A DNA stretch of 64,000 bases from assembly GCF_017303295.1 (NCBI RefSeq), contig NZ_JAFKOK010000002.1, forward strand, positions 124,001 to 188,000. Reading direction: 5' to 3'. Under the pieces are notes generated by a model, which was given only the letters and a program-made list of their open reading frames with translations, did no database searches and was not told the DNA's origin. Position numbers and translations under genes: made by a program. The stretch is from Rhodobacter sp. NTK016B (lineage in GTDB: Bacteria; Pseudomonadota; Alphaproteobacteria; Rhodobacterales; Rhodobacteraceae). Shown here piece by piece: positions 15,618 through 25,401 of this stretch (positions are counted from its first letter, which is position 1; each line of letters opens with the position of its first letter).

Positions 15618-17408
15618 CATCTTCAGGGCGGCAATGAACGCCGATTGCGGGATCTCGACCTTGCCGAACTGGCGCATCTTCTTCTTGCCGGCCTTCTGCT
15701 TGTCCAGAAGCTTGCGCTTCCGCGTCGCATCGCCGCCGTAGCATTTTGCCGTCACGTCCTTGCGCATCGCCGACAGCGTCTCACGCGCCACCACGCGGCC
15801 ACCGATGGCCGCCTGAATCGGGATCTTGAACATGTGCCGGGGGATCAGCTCTTTCAGCTTCTCGCACATCTGACGTCCACGCGCCTCGGCGCGGTCGCGA
15901 TGGACCATCATCGACAGCGCATCGACCGGCTCGTCATTCACAAGGATCTGCATCTTCACCAGATTATCCTCGCGATAACCCGTGATGGCGTAATCGAAGC
16001 TCGCGTAACCTTTCGTTACGGATTTCAGGCGATCATAGAAATCGAACACCACTTCATTCAGTGGCAGGTCATATTCCACCATCGCCCGCGCGCCGGCATA
16101 GGTCAGGTTCAGCTGGATGCCGCGGCGGTCCTGACACAGCTTCAGCACGTCGCCCAGATATTCGTCGGGCACCATGATCGTGGCCTTGATGCGCGGCTCT
16201 TCGACATGGTCGACATGGGTCAGGTCGGGCATGTCGGCGGGGTTGTGCAGCTCCTGCATCGTGCCGTCGCGCATGTGGATCTTGTAGACGACCGAGGGCG
16301 CGGTGGTGATCAGGTCCAGATCGTATTCGCGCTCCAGCCGGTCGCGGATCACTTCCAGGTGCAACAGCCCCAGGAACCCGCAGCGGAAGCCGAAGCCCAG
16401 CGCCGCCGAGGTCTCCATTTCCGAGCTGAACGACGCATCGTTGAGCTGCAGCTTTTCGATCGCATCGCGCAGATCCTCGAAGTCGTTGGCATCGACCGGG
16501 AACAGGCCGCAGAACACCACCGGCTGCGCGGGTTTGAAGCCCGGCAGGGGTTTCTCGCAACCCTTCTTCTCGGTGGTGATCGTATCGCCCACGCGGGTGT
16601 CGCGCACCTGCTTGATCGAGCCGGTCCAGATGCCGATCTCGCCCGGTCCCAGCTCGGCGATATCGACCATCTGCGGCTTCAGAACGGCCAGCTTGTCGAC
16701 GCCGTAAACCGCGCCCGTCTGCATCATCTTGATACGGTCGCCCTTGCGGATCACGCCGTCCATGACGCGGATCATCACGACGACCCCCAGATACGGGTCG
16801 TACCAGCTATCGACCAGCATCGCCTTCAGCGGTGCGTTGCGGTCGCCCTTGGGCGCGGGCAGGCGGTTGACGATGGCTTCCAGCACCTCGGGGATCCCCA
16901 TCCCCGACTTGGCCGAGATCGGGATCGCGTCCGACGCGTCGATCCCGATCACGTCCTCGATCTGCTCCTTTACCCGCTCGGGCTCGGCGGCGGGCAGGTC
17001 GATCTTGTTGAGAACCGGCACGATTTCATGGTTCGCGTCGATCGCCTGATAGACATTGGCAAGCGTCTGCGCCTCGACACCCTGAGAGGCATCGACAACC
17101 AGAAGCGAGCCTTCGACCGCGCGCATCGAGCGGCTGACTTCATAGGCGAAGTCGACATGGCCGGGCGTATCGATCAGGTTCAGGATATAGGTGTGGCCGT
17201 CCTTGGCCGGATACTCGATCCGCACCGAGTTGGCCTTGATGGTGATACCGCGCTCGCGCTCGATATCCATCGCGTCGAGCATCTGCGCCTTCATATCGCG
17301 CTCGGCCACGGTGCCGGTCAGCTGGATCAGCCGGTCGGCAAGCGTGGATTTACCGTGGTCGATATGCGCCACGATGGAGAAATTGCGGATTCGGTCGAGC
17401 TCGGTCAT
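15609..17408 (-). CDS. lepA: Elongation factor 4 (LepA, ribosome back-translocase GTPase)
   Basis: A 599-residue translational GTPase of normal length. G1 is AHIDHGKS, the G2 region is [16 protein letters not shown]3 is DTPGHVDF, G4 is NKID and G5 is SAKSG. The LepA-specific C-terminal domain is evident (GYRESNLVKM-like [73 protein letters not shown]). LepA remodels stalled ribosomes under ionic or acid stress and aids 30S assembly. It is transcribed alone on the minus strand. Its last codons form a hairpin. Confidence 0.98.
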   Translation of the reverse strand: MTELDRIRNFSIVAHIDHGKSTLADRLIQLTGTVAERDMKAQMLDAMDIERERGITIKANSVRIEYPAKDGHTYILNLIDTPGHVDFAYEVSRSMRAVEGSLLVVDASQGVEAQTLANVYQAIDANHEIVPVLNKIDLPAAEPERVKEQIEDVIGIDASDAIPISAKSGMGIPEVLEAIVNRLPAPKGDRNAPLKAMLVDSWYDPYLGVVVMIRVMDGVIRKGDRIKMMQTGAVYGVDKLAVLKPQMVDIAELGPGEIGIWTGSIKQVRDTRVGDTITTEKKGCEKPLPGFKPAQPVVFCGLFPVDANDFEDLRDAIEKLQLNDASFSSEMETSAALGFGFRCGFLGLLHLEVIRDRLEREYDLDLITTAPSVVYKIHMRDGTMQELHNPADMPDLTHVDHVEEPRIKATIMVPDEYLGDVLKLCQDRRGIQLNLTYAGARAMVEYDLPLNEVVFDFYDRLKSVTKGYASFDYAITGYREDNLVKMQILVNDEPVDALSMMVHRDRAEARGRQMCEKLKELIPRHMFKIPIQAAIGGRVVARETLSAMRKDVTAKCYGGDATRKRKLLDKQKAGKKKMRQFGKVEIPQSAFIAALKMDS

Positions 17409-17470
17409 CTGCTGGCCTCGGCTGGGTCAGAGCGTCAGATAGCGGATGCGCGCACTGGTGAAAAGGGGCG

Positions 17471-18622
17471 CTAGAGCCGCGCGCCCAGCGTGTCATGGTA
17501 AAGCGCGGCATAGGCACTGGCCTGCCCCATGTCGGAATCGGTATGGATCGCCCCGGCCAGCCAGTCGGGGTCGGGCGCAATGCCCCAGCCCGGCGCCTCG
17601 CTGACCGTAAGCTGCCCGTCCGTCACCCGGAACGGATCACCCGCGAAGAGGCCCCGCTGCCAAGGATAGTAATCGTCGCCCTCGATCGAGAATTCCAGAT
17701 ACTTGCCCGCATTCGGCAGCGCCCTGAGCAGATGCATCGTCGCCATCGTCACCAGCCCCAGATTGGCGGCATGCGGCGTCACCGGCAGCCCGGCCGCCTC
17801 CGCCATCCGCGCAACCTGCAGCGTCTTCGCCAGCCCGCCCAGATACATCACGTCGGGCTGGACGATATCCACCGCACGCGTACCGATCATCTGCGCAAAG
17901 CGGCCCGGTTCCACCTCCTGCTCGCCCCCCGCAACGTCAATCTCCAGCGCCTCGGCCACCGCACACGTTGCGTCCAGATCCCACCACAAAACCGGCTCTT
18001 CGAAATGGCCGACACCGTGGTCCTGCAACATCCGCCCGACGGCGATCGCCCGCGCCGCGCTGAAACCGGAATTGGCGTCGACCAGCGTCTCGATCCCCGG
18101 CAAAGCGGCGGTGACGGCGGGAATGATCGCCTCGGTCCGCCCCTCCCATTGGTCGCGATCCTCGCCCATCTCGGCACCGATGCGGAACTTGGCCGCGGTG
18201 AATCCCTGCTCGCCGCAGATCCGCTTCAGCCGCTCGGCCTCGTCGCCGGGCGTCAGGTCGCGGCGCATCGAACTGGCATAGGCGCGCACCGGCCCCGCCG
18301 TCCCGCCGATCAGCGCCGCCACCGGCAACCCCGCGCGCCGCCCGGCAAGATCCCACAAGGCGGTATCCAGCCCTGCCATCGCCCGGTTGCGATAAGATCC
18401 CGGAAACTTGTGCTCGGCCCGCTCGATCCGCGCCACCAGCCCGGCGATATCGCCTGTCTCTTGACCCAGCGCCCAGGGCACGATCTGGCGGTGAAAGACC
18501 TGCGCGGTGATATCGGCATTATAGGTCGAACATTGCCCCCAGCCGAACGCGCCTTCCTCGTCGGTGGCGCGCACCATGCAGACGAATTCGTTGTGAAAGG
18601 TCTCGAGCCGCTTCAACTTCAC
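17471..18622 (-). CDS. Mandelate racemase/muconate lactonizing enzyme family protein (enolase superfamily)
   Basis: A 383-residue (beta/alpha)7-beta barrel enzyme. Metal ligands appear as DANSGFS, FEEPV and GGEQEVE. KFRIG on strand 2 supplies a KxR in place of the usual KxK, and VQPDVMYLGGLAKT plus TPHAAN provide the Asp-His dyad of the mandelate racemase subgroup. It probably dehydrates or racemises a sugar acid or related hydroxy acid. The GTG at 18622 is chosen because a GGGAGAAAG ribosome site precedes it and the protein then begins VKLKRLETFHNEFVCMVRATDEEG as in relatives. No sugar-acid pathway genes adjoin it, so the substrate is unknown. Confidence 0.88.
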   Translation of the reverse strand: MKLKRLETFHNEFVCMVRATDEEGAFGWGQCSTYNADITAQVFHRQIVPWALGQETGDIAGLVARIERAEHKFPGSYRNRAMAGLDTALWDLAGRRAGLPVAALIGGTAGPVRAYASSMRRDLTPGDEAERLKRICGEQGFTAAKFRIGAEMGEDRDQWEGRTEAIIPAVTAALPGIETLVDANSGFSAARAIAVGRMLQDHGVGHFEEPVLWWDLDATCAVAEALEIDVAGGEQEVEPGRFAQMIGTRAVDIVQPDVMYLGGLAKTLQVARMAEAAGLPVTPHAANLGLVTMATMHLLRALPNAGKYLEFSIEGDDYYPWQRGLFAGDPFRVTDGQLTVSEAPGWGIAPDPDWLAGAIHTDSDMGQASAYAALYHDTLGARL

Positions 18623-18696
18623 ACGCTTTCTCCCGTGCCGCCATACAGCCTGCAATCCTAGCCGCGCGCCGCGCCGGTGACGAGGCCTCCCGCGCG

Positions 18697-18727
18697 CATC
18701 TTTAATCCCGAAATATCCTCGGGGGGT
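18697..18727 (+). repeat. Intergenic box element, copy C
   Basis: CATCTTTAATCCCGAAATAT then CCTCGGGGGG, followed within 25 bp by a GGGGGGC/GCCCCCC hairpin (18747-18770). It stands between two divergent genes (the enolase-superfamily gene and lepB), where a transcription terminator has no obvious use. Confidence 0.6.
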
Positions 18728-18746
18728 GAATTGGCCGCAAGGCCAA

Positions 18747-18770
18747 GAGGGGGGCAGACAGCCCCCCTGC
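18747..18770. repeat. G-run hairpin of box element copy C
   Basis: GGGGGGC, loop AGACA, GCCCCCC. It looks like an intrinsic terminator stem without a T tract, but it lies between divergent genes. It is best seen as the second half of the repeated box-hairpin unit. Confidence 0.6.
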
Positions 18771-18893
18771 CCCGGCCGCCACAGGCGCGCCATCACGCCT
18801 CCGGGACCACCCCGCCGCGCGCTTGACACGCCGCCGGGGCCGGTTCAGAAACCCCGCGTGACATGCCTGCGGGCAGCAACGTGAGGATGAACC

Positions 18894-19691
18894 ATGGCTG
18901 CCGGCGCAGAAAAGAAAGACGGGATCTGGGAAACGGTGAAAACCGTGATCTGGGCGCTGCTGATTGCGGGTGTTTTCCGCACGCTGTTCTTCCAGCCCTT
19001 CTGGATCCCATCGGGCTCGATGAAAGAGACGCTGCTGATCGGCGATTTCCTGTTCGTCAACAAATGGGCCTATGGCTATTCGCGCTATTCCTGCCCCTTC
19101 GCGATCTGCCCGATCTCGGGCCGGATCTTCGCCTCGATGCCCGAGCGCGGCGATATCGTCGTGTTCCGCCATCCGGTCAGCGGCGACGACCTGATCAAGC
19201 GTCTGGTGGGCCTGCCGGGCGACCGGATTCAGGTGCGCGACGGCCTGCTTTATATCAATGACGAGCCGGTCGAGCGTCGCCCCGACGGCGATTTCGCCGA
19301 AACCTACGAACGTCAGGGCAGCGCCGGTCAATATCCACGCTGCGAGAACGCGCCTGTCGGTCAGGGGGGCCAGTGCCTGAAGGGCCGCGAGATCGAGACA
19401 CTGCCCAACGGCGTGAGCTATCCGGTCCTGAATATCGAAGACGGCGGCTATGCCGATGACACGCCGGTCTTCACCGTGCCCGAGGGCCATTTCTTCTTCA
19501 TGGGCGACAACCGCGACAATTCGGTCGACTCGCGCTTCCCGCAACCGTCGGGCGGGGTGGGCATGGTGCCGTTCGAAAACCTGATCGGCCGCGCCGACCG
19601 GGTGATGTTCTCGTCAGCCGGAACCTCGATGCTGGCCTTCTGGACCTGGCGCATGGACCGTTTCTTCCACTCGCTGCACTATCAGGACTGA
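18894..19691 (+). CDS. lepB: Signal peptidase I, first of two tandem copies
   Basis: A 265-residue leader peptidase that removes Sec signal peptides at the periplasmic face. An N-terminal membrane helix (TVIWALLIAGVFRTLFF) is followed by box [11 protein letters not shown] with catalytic Ser42. Box D DLIKRLVGLPGDRI carries the general-base Lys102, and box E is [14 protein letters not shown]. All catalytic elements are intact. The start at 18894 follows GTGAGGATGAACC. A 13-bp perfect terminator separates it from its paralogue, so the two are expressed independently to some degree. Confidence 0.95.
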   Translation: MAAGAEKKDGIWETVKTVIWALLIAGVFRTLFFQPFWIPSGSMKETLLIGDFLFVNKWAYGYSRYSCPFAICPISGRIFASMPERGDIVVFRHPVSGDDLIKRLVGLPGDRIQVRDGLLYINDEPVERRPDGDFAETYERQGSAGQYPRCENAPVGQGGQCLKGREIETLPNGVSYPVLNIEDGGYADDTPVFTVPEGHFFFMGDNRDNSVDSRFPQPSGGVGMVPFENLIGRADRVMFSSAGTSMLAFWTWRMDRFFHSLHYQD

Positions 19692-19717
19692 TCCCCCCGC
19701 AGGGGACCGAGCCTGAC

Positions 19718-19762
19718 AAAGGGCGCGCGGATCGGGGATTTCAGCCCCGCCGCGCGCCCTTT
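19718..19762 (+). terminator. Strong terminator between the two lepB genes
   Basis: A perfect 13-bp stem (AAAGGGCGCGCGG with CCGCGCGCCCTTT) has an inner GGGG/CCCC stem and then TTTCCC. It should separate lepB copy 1 from the lepB2-rnc-eamA-era unit. Confidence 0.75.
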
Positions 19763-19874
19763 CCCATACTTGCGCGACACCGTCGCCGCTTGACACCCTG
19801 CGCCGCACTCCGCAGAAGGTTGCCGTCGCGTCCGCAACCGGGCGGCGTGGCCGGATCGGAGGCGCGTCTTCAGC

Positions 19875-20663
19875 TTGGTCAGCGGCGAATTCCCCAAACG
19901 GCATGGCTGGTGGCAGACGGTGAAGACCGTCGTGGTCGCGCTGTTGCTGGCGGGGATGGTGCGTTCGTTCCTCGTGCAGCCGTTCTGGATCCCCTCGGGG
20001 TCGATGAAGGAAACGCTGCTGGTCGGCGACTTTCTCTTCGTCAACAAATTCGCCTATGGCTGGTCGCGCTTTTCCTGCCCCTTCGCCCTGTGCCCGATCG
20101 AGGGTCGGCTCTGGGGCGCCCTGCCCGAGCGCGGTGACATCGTCGTGTTCCGCCATCCGCGCAGCGGCGACGATTACATCAAGCGGCTGATCGGCCTGCC
20201 CGGTGATCGGATCCAGATGCGCGACGGCCTGCTGTTTCTCAACGACCGCATGGTCGCACACCGCGAAGCGGGCACCTACCGCGAGGTCTATGCCCCGCAA
20301 GGCCCCGCCCGCGCGATGCCGCGCTGTCGCAACCGGCCGCGCCCCGATGAAATCTGCCTGAAGGACCGCGCGATCGAGACGCTGCCCAACGGCGTCAGCT
20401 ATCCGGTGCTCAGCATTTCCGATCTGAGTTTCGCCGATACCACCACCACCTTCACGGTGCCGCCCGGTCATGTCTTCGTCATGGGCGACAATCGTGACAA
20501 CTCGCTCGATTCGCGCTATGCGCTGGCGCGCGGCGGGGTCGGCTTTGTCCCCGTCGAGAACCTGATCGGGCGGGCCGACCGGGTGGTATTCTCCTCGGCC
20601 GGGTCCTCGCTTCTGGCGGTCTGGACCTGGCGTTTCGACAGACTGTTTCACGCGCTGCACTGA
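19875..20663 (+). CDS. lepB: Signal peptidase I, second tandem copy
   Basis: A 262-residue paralogue of the preceding gene, close to it over the whole length. Box [11 protein letters not shown] holds Ser43, box [15 protein letters not shown] holds Lys103, and box [16 protein letters not shown] is intact. It diverges mainly in the periplasmic segment around residues 120-155 and in the final tail. The start is probably TTG at 19875, 12 nt after CGGAGG; no in-frame ATG exists nearby. Its TGA overlaps the ATG of rnc, so this copy, not the first, is translationally coupled to rnc as in other Rhodobacterales lepB-rnc-era operons. Confidence 0.93.
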   Translation: MVSGEFPKRHGWWQTVKTVVVALLLAGMVRSFLVQPFWIPSGSMKETLLVGDFLFVNKFAYGWSRFSCPFALCPIEGRLWGALPERGDIVVFRHPRSGDDYIKRLIGLPGDRIQMRDGLLFLNDRMVAHREAGTYREVYAPQGPARAMPRCRNRPRPDEICLKDRAIETLPNGVSYPVLSISDLSFADTTTTFTVPPGHVFVMGDNRDNSLDSRYALARGGVGFVPVENLIGRADRVVFSSAGSSLLAVWTWRFDRLFHALH

Positions 20664-21358
20664 TGTCCAAGGGTCCTACGCTTTCCGCCGAAATGGCGGC
20701 TTTTTCCGACCGTCTCGGCCACCGTTTCGAGCGTCCCGCGCTGTTGCAGCGCGCGTTGACGCATGCCTCGGCGGGCTCGGCCACCCGACCGCATAACCAG
20801 CGGCTGGAATTCCTCGGCGACCGGGTGCTTGGCCTGGTGATGGCCGAGACGCTGTTTTCGGCCGACAAGGACGCGACCGAAGGGCAACTCGCCCCACGCT
20901 TCAACGCGCTGGTGCGCAAGGAGGCCTGCGCGGCCATCGCCCGCAAGATCGACCTCGGCGCCGTGCTCAGGCTGGGCCGGTCCGAGATGATCTCGGGCGG
21001 GCGGCGCAAAGAGGCGCTTCTGGGCGACGCGATGGAGGCCGTGCTGGCCGCAATCTATCTCGATGCCGGGCTGGAGGCCGCGCGCGCGGTGATCCTGTCG
21101 CATTGGGACGACAAGATCGATCAGGTCGACGACGATGCGCGCGACCCCAAAACCGCGCTGCAGGAATGGGCGCAGGCGCGCGGCGAAACGCCGCCGCGCT
21201 ATGTCGAACTGGGCCGCGACGGCCCGCCGCATGCGCCGATCTTCACCATCGAGGCCCGGCTCGAAGACGGGCGCCACGCGCAGGGCACCGCCGGGGCCAA
21301 GCGGCAGGCCGAACAGGCCGCCGCCAAGGCGCTTCTCAAACAGGTGGCACAGGAATGA
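20663..21358 (+). CDS. rnc: Ribonuclease III
   Basis: A 231-residue double-strand RNA endonuclease. The RNase III signature [18 protein letters not shown] lies near residue 46, and the second catalytic acidic cluster is in [22 protein letters not shown] dsRNA-binding domain follows ([36 protein letters not shown] ... [10 protein letters not shown]). It processes rRNA precursors and structured mRNAs. Translation is coupled to lepB2 by a one-base stop/start overlap. Confidence 0.97.
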   Translation: MSKGPTLSAEMAAFSDRLGHRFERPALLQRALTHASAGSATRPHNQRLEFLGDRVLGLVMAETLFSADKDATEGQLAPRFNALVRKEACAAIARKIDLGAVLRLGRSEMISGGRRKEALLGDAMEAVLAAIYLDAGLEAARAVILSHWDDKIDQVDDDARDPKTALQEWAQARGETPPRYVELGRDGPPHAPIFTIEARLEDGRHAQGTAGAKRQAEQAAAKALLKQVAQE

Positions 21359-21380
21359 CGACCCCGTCACGGGGCGCGGC

Positions 21381-22244
21381 GTGAACCCCGCCCAGAACCG
21401 GCGCGGCGCCCTGTTCATGGTGCTGGCCATGGCCTGTTTCGCGCTCGAAGACGCCTGTCTCAAGGCCGCCACCCAGTCTGTGCCACCCGCCATCGCCATC
21501 ATGGGCTTCGGCCTGCTTGGGGTCGCGGCTTTCAGCCTGATCGCCCTGCTGCGCGGCGAACGCCCGGTGCCGCGCCTGACGCGCGGGCTGATGCTGCGCT
21601 CGGGGATCGAGCTTTGCGGGCGGCTGTTCTATTCGCTCGCGCTGGCCTTTACCGGGCTGGGCCTGACCTCGGCCATCCTGCAGGCGACGCCGCTGGTGGT
21701 GGTCGCGGGCGCCGTCGTGGTGTTCGGCGAACGCGTGGGCTGGCGCCGCTGGCTCGCCATTGCCGTGGGTCTGGTCGGCGTGATGATGGTGCTGCGGCCC
21801 ACGGGCGAAGGCATGGATATGGCCGCGATCTTTGCCGTGCTGGGGATGCTGGGCTTTGCCGGGCGCGATCTTGCCACGCGCGCCGCGCCGCTCAGCGTCA
21901 CCAATGCGCAACTCGGGGTGCTGGGCATGTCGGTCCTGTTCGTGGCCGGGCTGGTCGTGCAGCTGGCCTCGGGTACGCCGCTGGTTCTGCCCGCACCGCT
22001 TCCCGCCGCGCTTATTGCCGCGACCGCCCTGTTCGGCGTCGCCGCCTATGCCTCGCTCACCGTGGCGATGCGCACGGGCGAGGTCTCGGTGGTGACGCCC
22101 TTCCGCTACACCCGCCTGATCTTTGCGCTGATCCTTGCAGCCGTGATGTTCAACGAGGTCCCCGATGGCTGGATGATCGCGGGCTGCGTGCTGATCGTGG
22201 GCTCGGGACTCTTCACGCTGGCCCGCGGACGGCGCATGGTATAA
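21381..22244 (+). CDS. EamA/DMT family permease
   Basis: A 287-residue protein with about ten hydrophobic helices in two repeated EamA halves (e.g. LMVLAMACFALEDACLKAA-like start; GLGLTSAILQATPLVVVAGAVVVFGERVGWRRWLAIAVGLVGVMMVLRP ends half one). It exports or imports small metabolites of unknown identity. The GTG at 21381 is preferred: it lies 22 bp after rnc and gives the standard length, whereas upstream codons run inside rnc. Its insertion between rnc and era departs from the usual direct rnc-era order. Confidence 0.85.
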   Translation: MNPAQNRRGALFMVLAMACFALEDACLKAATQSVPPAIAIMGFGLLGVAAFSLIALLRGERPVPRLTRGLMLRSGIELCGRLFYSLALAFTGLGLTSAILQATPLVVVAGAVVVFGERVGWRRWLAIAVGLVGVMMVLRPTGEGMDMAAIFAVLGMLGFAGRDLATRAAPLSVTNAQLGVLGMSVLFVAGLVVQLASGTPLVLPAPLPAALIAATALFGVAAYASLTVAMRTGEVSVVTPFRYTRLIFALILAAVMFNEVPDGWMIAGCVLIVGSGLFTLARGRRMV

Positions 22245-22273
22245 GGCCCACAGCTTCAGCTGGAGATCTCCCC

Positions 22274-23185
22274 ATGACCACACGCGCGGGCTTCGTTGCC
22301 CTGATCGGAGAGCCCAATGCGGGCAAATCGACCCTCACCAACCGGATGGTCGGTGCCAAGGTGTCGATCGTTACCCACAAGGTGCAGACGACGCGCGCCC
22401 GCATCCGGGGTATCGCCCTCGAAGGCGACGCGCAGATCGTCTTCGTCGACACGCCGGGACTGTTCCGCCCGCGCCGCCGGCTCGACCGCGCGATGGTCGC
22501 GGCAGCCTGGGGCGGGGCGGCGGATGCCGATATCGTCGTGCTTCTGATCGAGGCCCATCGCGGCATGACCGACGGCGTCAAGGCAATCCTCGAAGCGCTC
22601 GAAACCCGCGCCAATCCCCGCCAGAAGGTCGCGCTGGCGATCAACAAGATCGACAAGGTCAAGGCCGAGGTCCTGCTCGCGCTGACCGAACAGATGAACG
22701 CGGCCTACCCGTTCGTGAAAACCTTCCTCATCTCCGCCGAACGCGGCCACGGGGCGCAGGATCTGAAAGCCTGGCTCGGCGCGGAACTGCCCGAAGGCCC
22801 GTGGCTCTACCCCGAGGACCAGATCGCCGACCTGCCGATGCGCATGATCGCCGCCGAGATGACGCGCGAGAAATGCACGCTCCGTCTGCATCAGGAACTG
22901 CCCTATGAATTGACGGTCGAGACCGAGAACTGGGAAGAACGCGACGACGGCTCGGTGCGCATCGATCAGGTGATCTTCGTCGCCCGCGACGGCCACAAGG
23001 GCATCGTGCTGGGCCACAAGGGCGAGACGGTAAAGGCGATCGGCCAGCAGGCCCGCGCCGAGATCACCGAATTCCTCGGCCGCAAAGTGCACCTGTTCCT
23101 GACCGTGCGGGTGCGCGCCAACTGGCTGAACGAGGCCGAGCGCTACGGCGAAATGGGCCTCGATTTCCGCGACGGCAATGCCTGA
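22274..23185 (+). CDS. era: GTPase Era, 16S rRNA/30S assembly factor
   Basis: A 303-residue GTPase with a KH domain. G1 is GEPNAGKS, the switch region is KVQTTRARIRGIA, G3 is DTPGLF and G4 is NKID. The C-terminal KH segment has QVIFVARDGHKGIVLGHKGETVKAIGQQAR followed by VHLFLTVRVRANWLNEAERYGEMGLDF, diagnostic for Era. It binds the 3' end of 16S rRNA during 30S maturation. The ATG at 22274 starts MTTRAGFVALIGEPN. It is the last conserved member of the lepB-rnc-era unit. Confidence 0.97.
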   Translation: MTTRAGFVALIGEPNAGKSTLTNRMVGAKVSIVTHKVQTTRARIRGIALEGDAQIVFVDTPGLFRPRRRLDRAMVAAAWGGAADADIVVLLIEAHRGMTDGVKAILEALETRANPRQKVALAINKIDKVKAEVLLALTEQMNAAYPFVKTFLISAERGHGAQDLKAWLGAELPEGPWLYPEDQIADLPMRMIAAEMTREKCTLRLHQELPYELTVETENWEERDDGSVRIDQVIFVARDGHKGIVLGHKGETVKAIGQQARAEITEFLGRKVHLFLTVRVRANWLNEAERYGEMGLDFRDGNA

Positions 23186-23186
23186 T

Positions 23187-23215
23187 TTCACTTTGCTCCC
23201 AATACTCACGGGGTT
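23187..23215 (+). repeat. Intergenic box element, copy D
   Basis: CACTTTGCTCCCAATACTCA then CGGGG, directly after era and directly before the hairpins at 23219-23274. It has the same core as the copies at 18697, 27541 and 31141, in the same orientation. Confidence 0.6.
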
Positions 23216-23218
23216 TCC

Positions 23219-23274
23219 AAAGGGGGGCGTGCCCCCCTTTGGCGCGGGAGCGCGAGGGGCGCGCAGCCCCTCGC
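23219..23274 (+). terminator. Two consecutive hairpins after era
   Basis: The first is AAAGGGGGG/CCCCCCTTT with a CGTG loop (23219-23240). The second is GCGAGGGGC/GCCCCTCGC with a 5-nt loop (23252-23274). They probably terminate the era transcript. The first is also the hairpin half of box element copy D. Confidence 0.65.
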
Positions 23275-23293
23275 ATCCTGACGGACCTCGCCC

Positions 23294-23629
23294 GTGAGCG
23301 CGCGGCTGACCGCCGACTTCTGGGTCGGCGCCTATCTCGCGCGCCTGCGTCTGGCCGATATCCCAGCCTTCGTCGTGTCCAAGGGCGATGCGAATGCGGG
23401 CAGCGTGCTGATCAAGCAAAGCCCGCTCGACGGCACCGCCAGCCTGCATCAGCGGCAATTCGACCTGCTGAGCGATAGCCGCCACTGGACCGAGATCGCG
23501 CGCGGCCCCGAGCCCGAGATCGACGCGCAGATCGCCCGCGAACGCGCACGCGACCCCGATCTGTGGGTGATCGAGGTCGAGGACCGCCACGGCCGCACCC
23601 TGCTCGACGAGCCGGGGCTCGACGGCTGA
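23294..23629 (+). CDS. DUF1491 family protein
   Basis: A 111-residue conserved alphaproteobacterial protein, often found next to era/recO. The visible pattern is [37 protein letters not shown], then [17 protein letters not shown]. It starts with GTG at 23294. It is small, soluble and without predicted membrane segments; the function is unknown. recO, often adjacent in relatives, is not present here. Confidence 0.85.
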   Translation: MSARLTADFWVGAYLARLRLADIPAFVVSKGDANAGSVLIKQSPLDGTASLHQRQFDLLSDSRHWTEIARGPEPEIDAQIARERARDPDLWVIEVEDRHGRTLLDEPGLDG

Positions 23630-23720
23630 GGCGCCCCTCGGCCCGGCCCCCGGCCCAGTCTCGTGCCTTGCATCGCGCGCCCGGCGGATTATCTGGCGTG
23701 GATCAACAGGAGGACCGCCG

Positions 23721-24368
23721 ATGTTCTTTTCCTCGAAATCCTACGATTTGGTCTCGCCCGACGAGGCGCTGCCCGGCCGCGCCCAGCCGATCCCGACCGC
23801 CGAGACGCATTTCCTGACCGGCCGCCCGCTTGCCGCCCCGATCCCCGAAGGCATGGAAGAGGCGATCTTCGGCATGGGCTGCTTCTGGGGCGTCGAACGG
23901 ATGTTCTGGAATACCGAAGGCGTCTGGCTGACCATGGTCGGCTACGGCGCGGGGCACACGCCCAACCCGACCTATCAGGAAGTGTGCACCGGCAAGACCG
24001 CGCATAACGAACTGGTCCGCGTGATCTACGACCCCAAGGTCGTAAGCTACGAGGCGCTGCTCAAGGTGTTCTGGGAAGGTCACGATCCGACGCAGGGCAT
24101 GCGTCAGGGCAATGATCGCGGCACGCAGTACCGCAGCGGTATCTACCCAACCTCGCAGGCGCAGCGCGACGCCGCCGAGGCCAGCCGCAAAGTGTATCAA
24201 GAGCGCCTGCGCGCCGCCGGGCTGGGCACGATCACCACCGAGATCCGCGATGCGACACCGTTCTTCATGGCCGAGGATTATCACCAGCAATACCTCGCCA
24301 AGAACCCGGGCGGCTATTGCGGCATCGGCGGCACCGGCGTCAGCTGCCCCGTGGGCCTTGCGGTCTGA
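23721..24368 (+). CDS. msrA: Peptide methionine-S-sulfoxide reductase MsrA
   Basis: A 215-residue MsrA that reduces the S epimer of methionine sulfoxide. The active-site motif [13 protein letters not shown] carries catalytic Cys54. [32 protein letters not shown] and [23 protein letters not shown] are the substrate-binding signatures. [15 protein letters not shown] supplies resolving cysteines. A strong CAGGAGG site precedes ATG 23721. It is a long form with an N-terminal extension (about 45 residues before the core), common in alphaproteobacteria. Confidence 0.96.
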   Translation: MFFSSKSYDLVSPDEALPGRAQPIPTAETHFLTGRPLAAPIPEGMEEAIFGMGCFWGVERMFWNTEGVWLTMVGYGAGHTPNPTYQEVCTGKTAHNELVRVIYDPKVVSYEALLKVFWEGHDPTQGMRQGNDRGTQYRSGIYPTSQAQRDAAEASRKVYQERLRAAGLGTITTEIRDATPFFMAEDYHQQYLAKNPGGYCGIGGTGVSCPVGLAV

Positions 24369-24411
24369 CCCCTGAGCGGCTAGGGCGGTATATCCCTTCG
24401 GAGACCGCCCC

Positions 24412-25281
24412 ATGCCGACCTATACCGCTCTGACCACCCTGCCCGACGAGGCCCGCGCCCAGGCTCTGGGCGAAGCGCTGGAAGAGATGGAGCCCGAACC
24501 CGTCGGCGTCGGCGTGTTCGAGCTGGAAGATGGCTCGGGCCTGTGGGAAGTCGGCGCCTACTTCACCGAGATCCCCGACGATATCGCCCTGACGCTGATG
24601 GCTGCGGCCTTTGGCGCGGCGGAATTTGCGGTCTCGGAACTGCCCGAAATCGACTGGGTTGCGCATGTCCGCCGCGAATTGAAGCCGGTCGAGGCCGGGC
24701 GCTTCTTCGTCTATGGCGCCCATGATGCCGACAAGCTGCCCGAAGACCGGATCGGTCTCTTGATCGAAGCGGCGATGGCGTTCGGGACCGGCCATCACGG
24801 CACCACGCTTGGCTGTCTGCGCGCGCTGGACCGGCTGGCCGAACGCGGCTTTCACGGCAAGAACGTGATCGATGTGGGCTGCGGCACCGCCGTATTGGCG
24901 ATGGCGGCGGCGAAGATCTGGCCGGAAACGGTGCTGGCCAGCGATATCGACGAGGTCGCGGTCGACGTGGCCGAGGCCAATGTCCTCGCCAATGGTTTGG
25001 CAGGCCGGGTCGAATGCATCGAGGCGGTGGGCTTCCACCATCCGCTGATCGAAGCCCGCGCCCCCTTCGATCTGGTTTTCGCCAATATCCTCAAGGGCCC
25101 GCTGATCATGATCGCGCCCGATATGGCCAAGCATACCGAAGCGGGCAGCCTTGCGATCCTGTCGGGCCTGTTGAACACGCAGGCGGCGGATGTGCTGGCG
25201 GCATACGAGGCAGCGGGCTTTGCGGAAGCCGAGCGCGAAGAGATCGGCGACTGGACGACGCTGGTTCTCAAGCGGGTCTGA
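24412..25281 (+). CDS. prmA: Ribosomal protein L11 methyltransferase
   Basis: A 289-residue SAM-dependent methyltransferase that trimethylates ribosomal protein L11. The SAM motif is VIDVGCGTAVLAMAAAKIW, preceded by the PrmA-specific AMAFGTGHHGTTLGCLRALDRL. Motif IV DLVFANILKGPLIMIAPDMA replaces the NPPY box, as normal for PrmA. The N-terminal substrate-recognition domain has LWEVGAYFTEIPDD. It is monocistronic as far as can be seen, 43 bp after msrA. Confidence 0.94.
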   Translation: MPTYTALTTLPDEARAQALGEALEEMEPEPVGVGVFELEDGSGLWEVGAYFTEIPDDIALTLMAAAFGAAEFAVSELPEIDWVAHVRRELKPVEAGRFFVYGAHDADKLPEDRIGLLIEAAMAFGTGHHGTTLGCLRALDRLAERGFHGKNVIDVGCGTAVLAMAAAKIWPETVLASDIDEVAVDVAEANVLANGLAGRVECIEAVGFHHPLIEARAPFDLVFANILKGPLIMIAPDMAKHTEAGSLAILSGLLNTQAADVLAAYEAAGFAEAEREEIGDWTTLVLKRV

Positions 25282-25401
25282 AGCAGGTCATTCAGGGGGC
25301 GTTCGCATCACGGGACGCTCCCGATCCGCGTGGGCCTGAATTTTGCCAAAATCGCCGGGCAGACTGACGCGCGTTCCCTGTGGTCAGTTGAGTATGTGCC
25401 G

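Noticed and set aside
18747-18770. Transcription terminator of a neighbouring gene
   Set aside because: It lies between two divergently transcribed genes, so neither transcript reads into it at its end.
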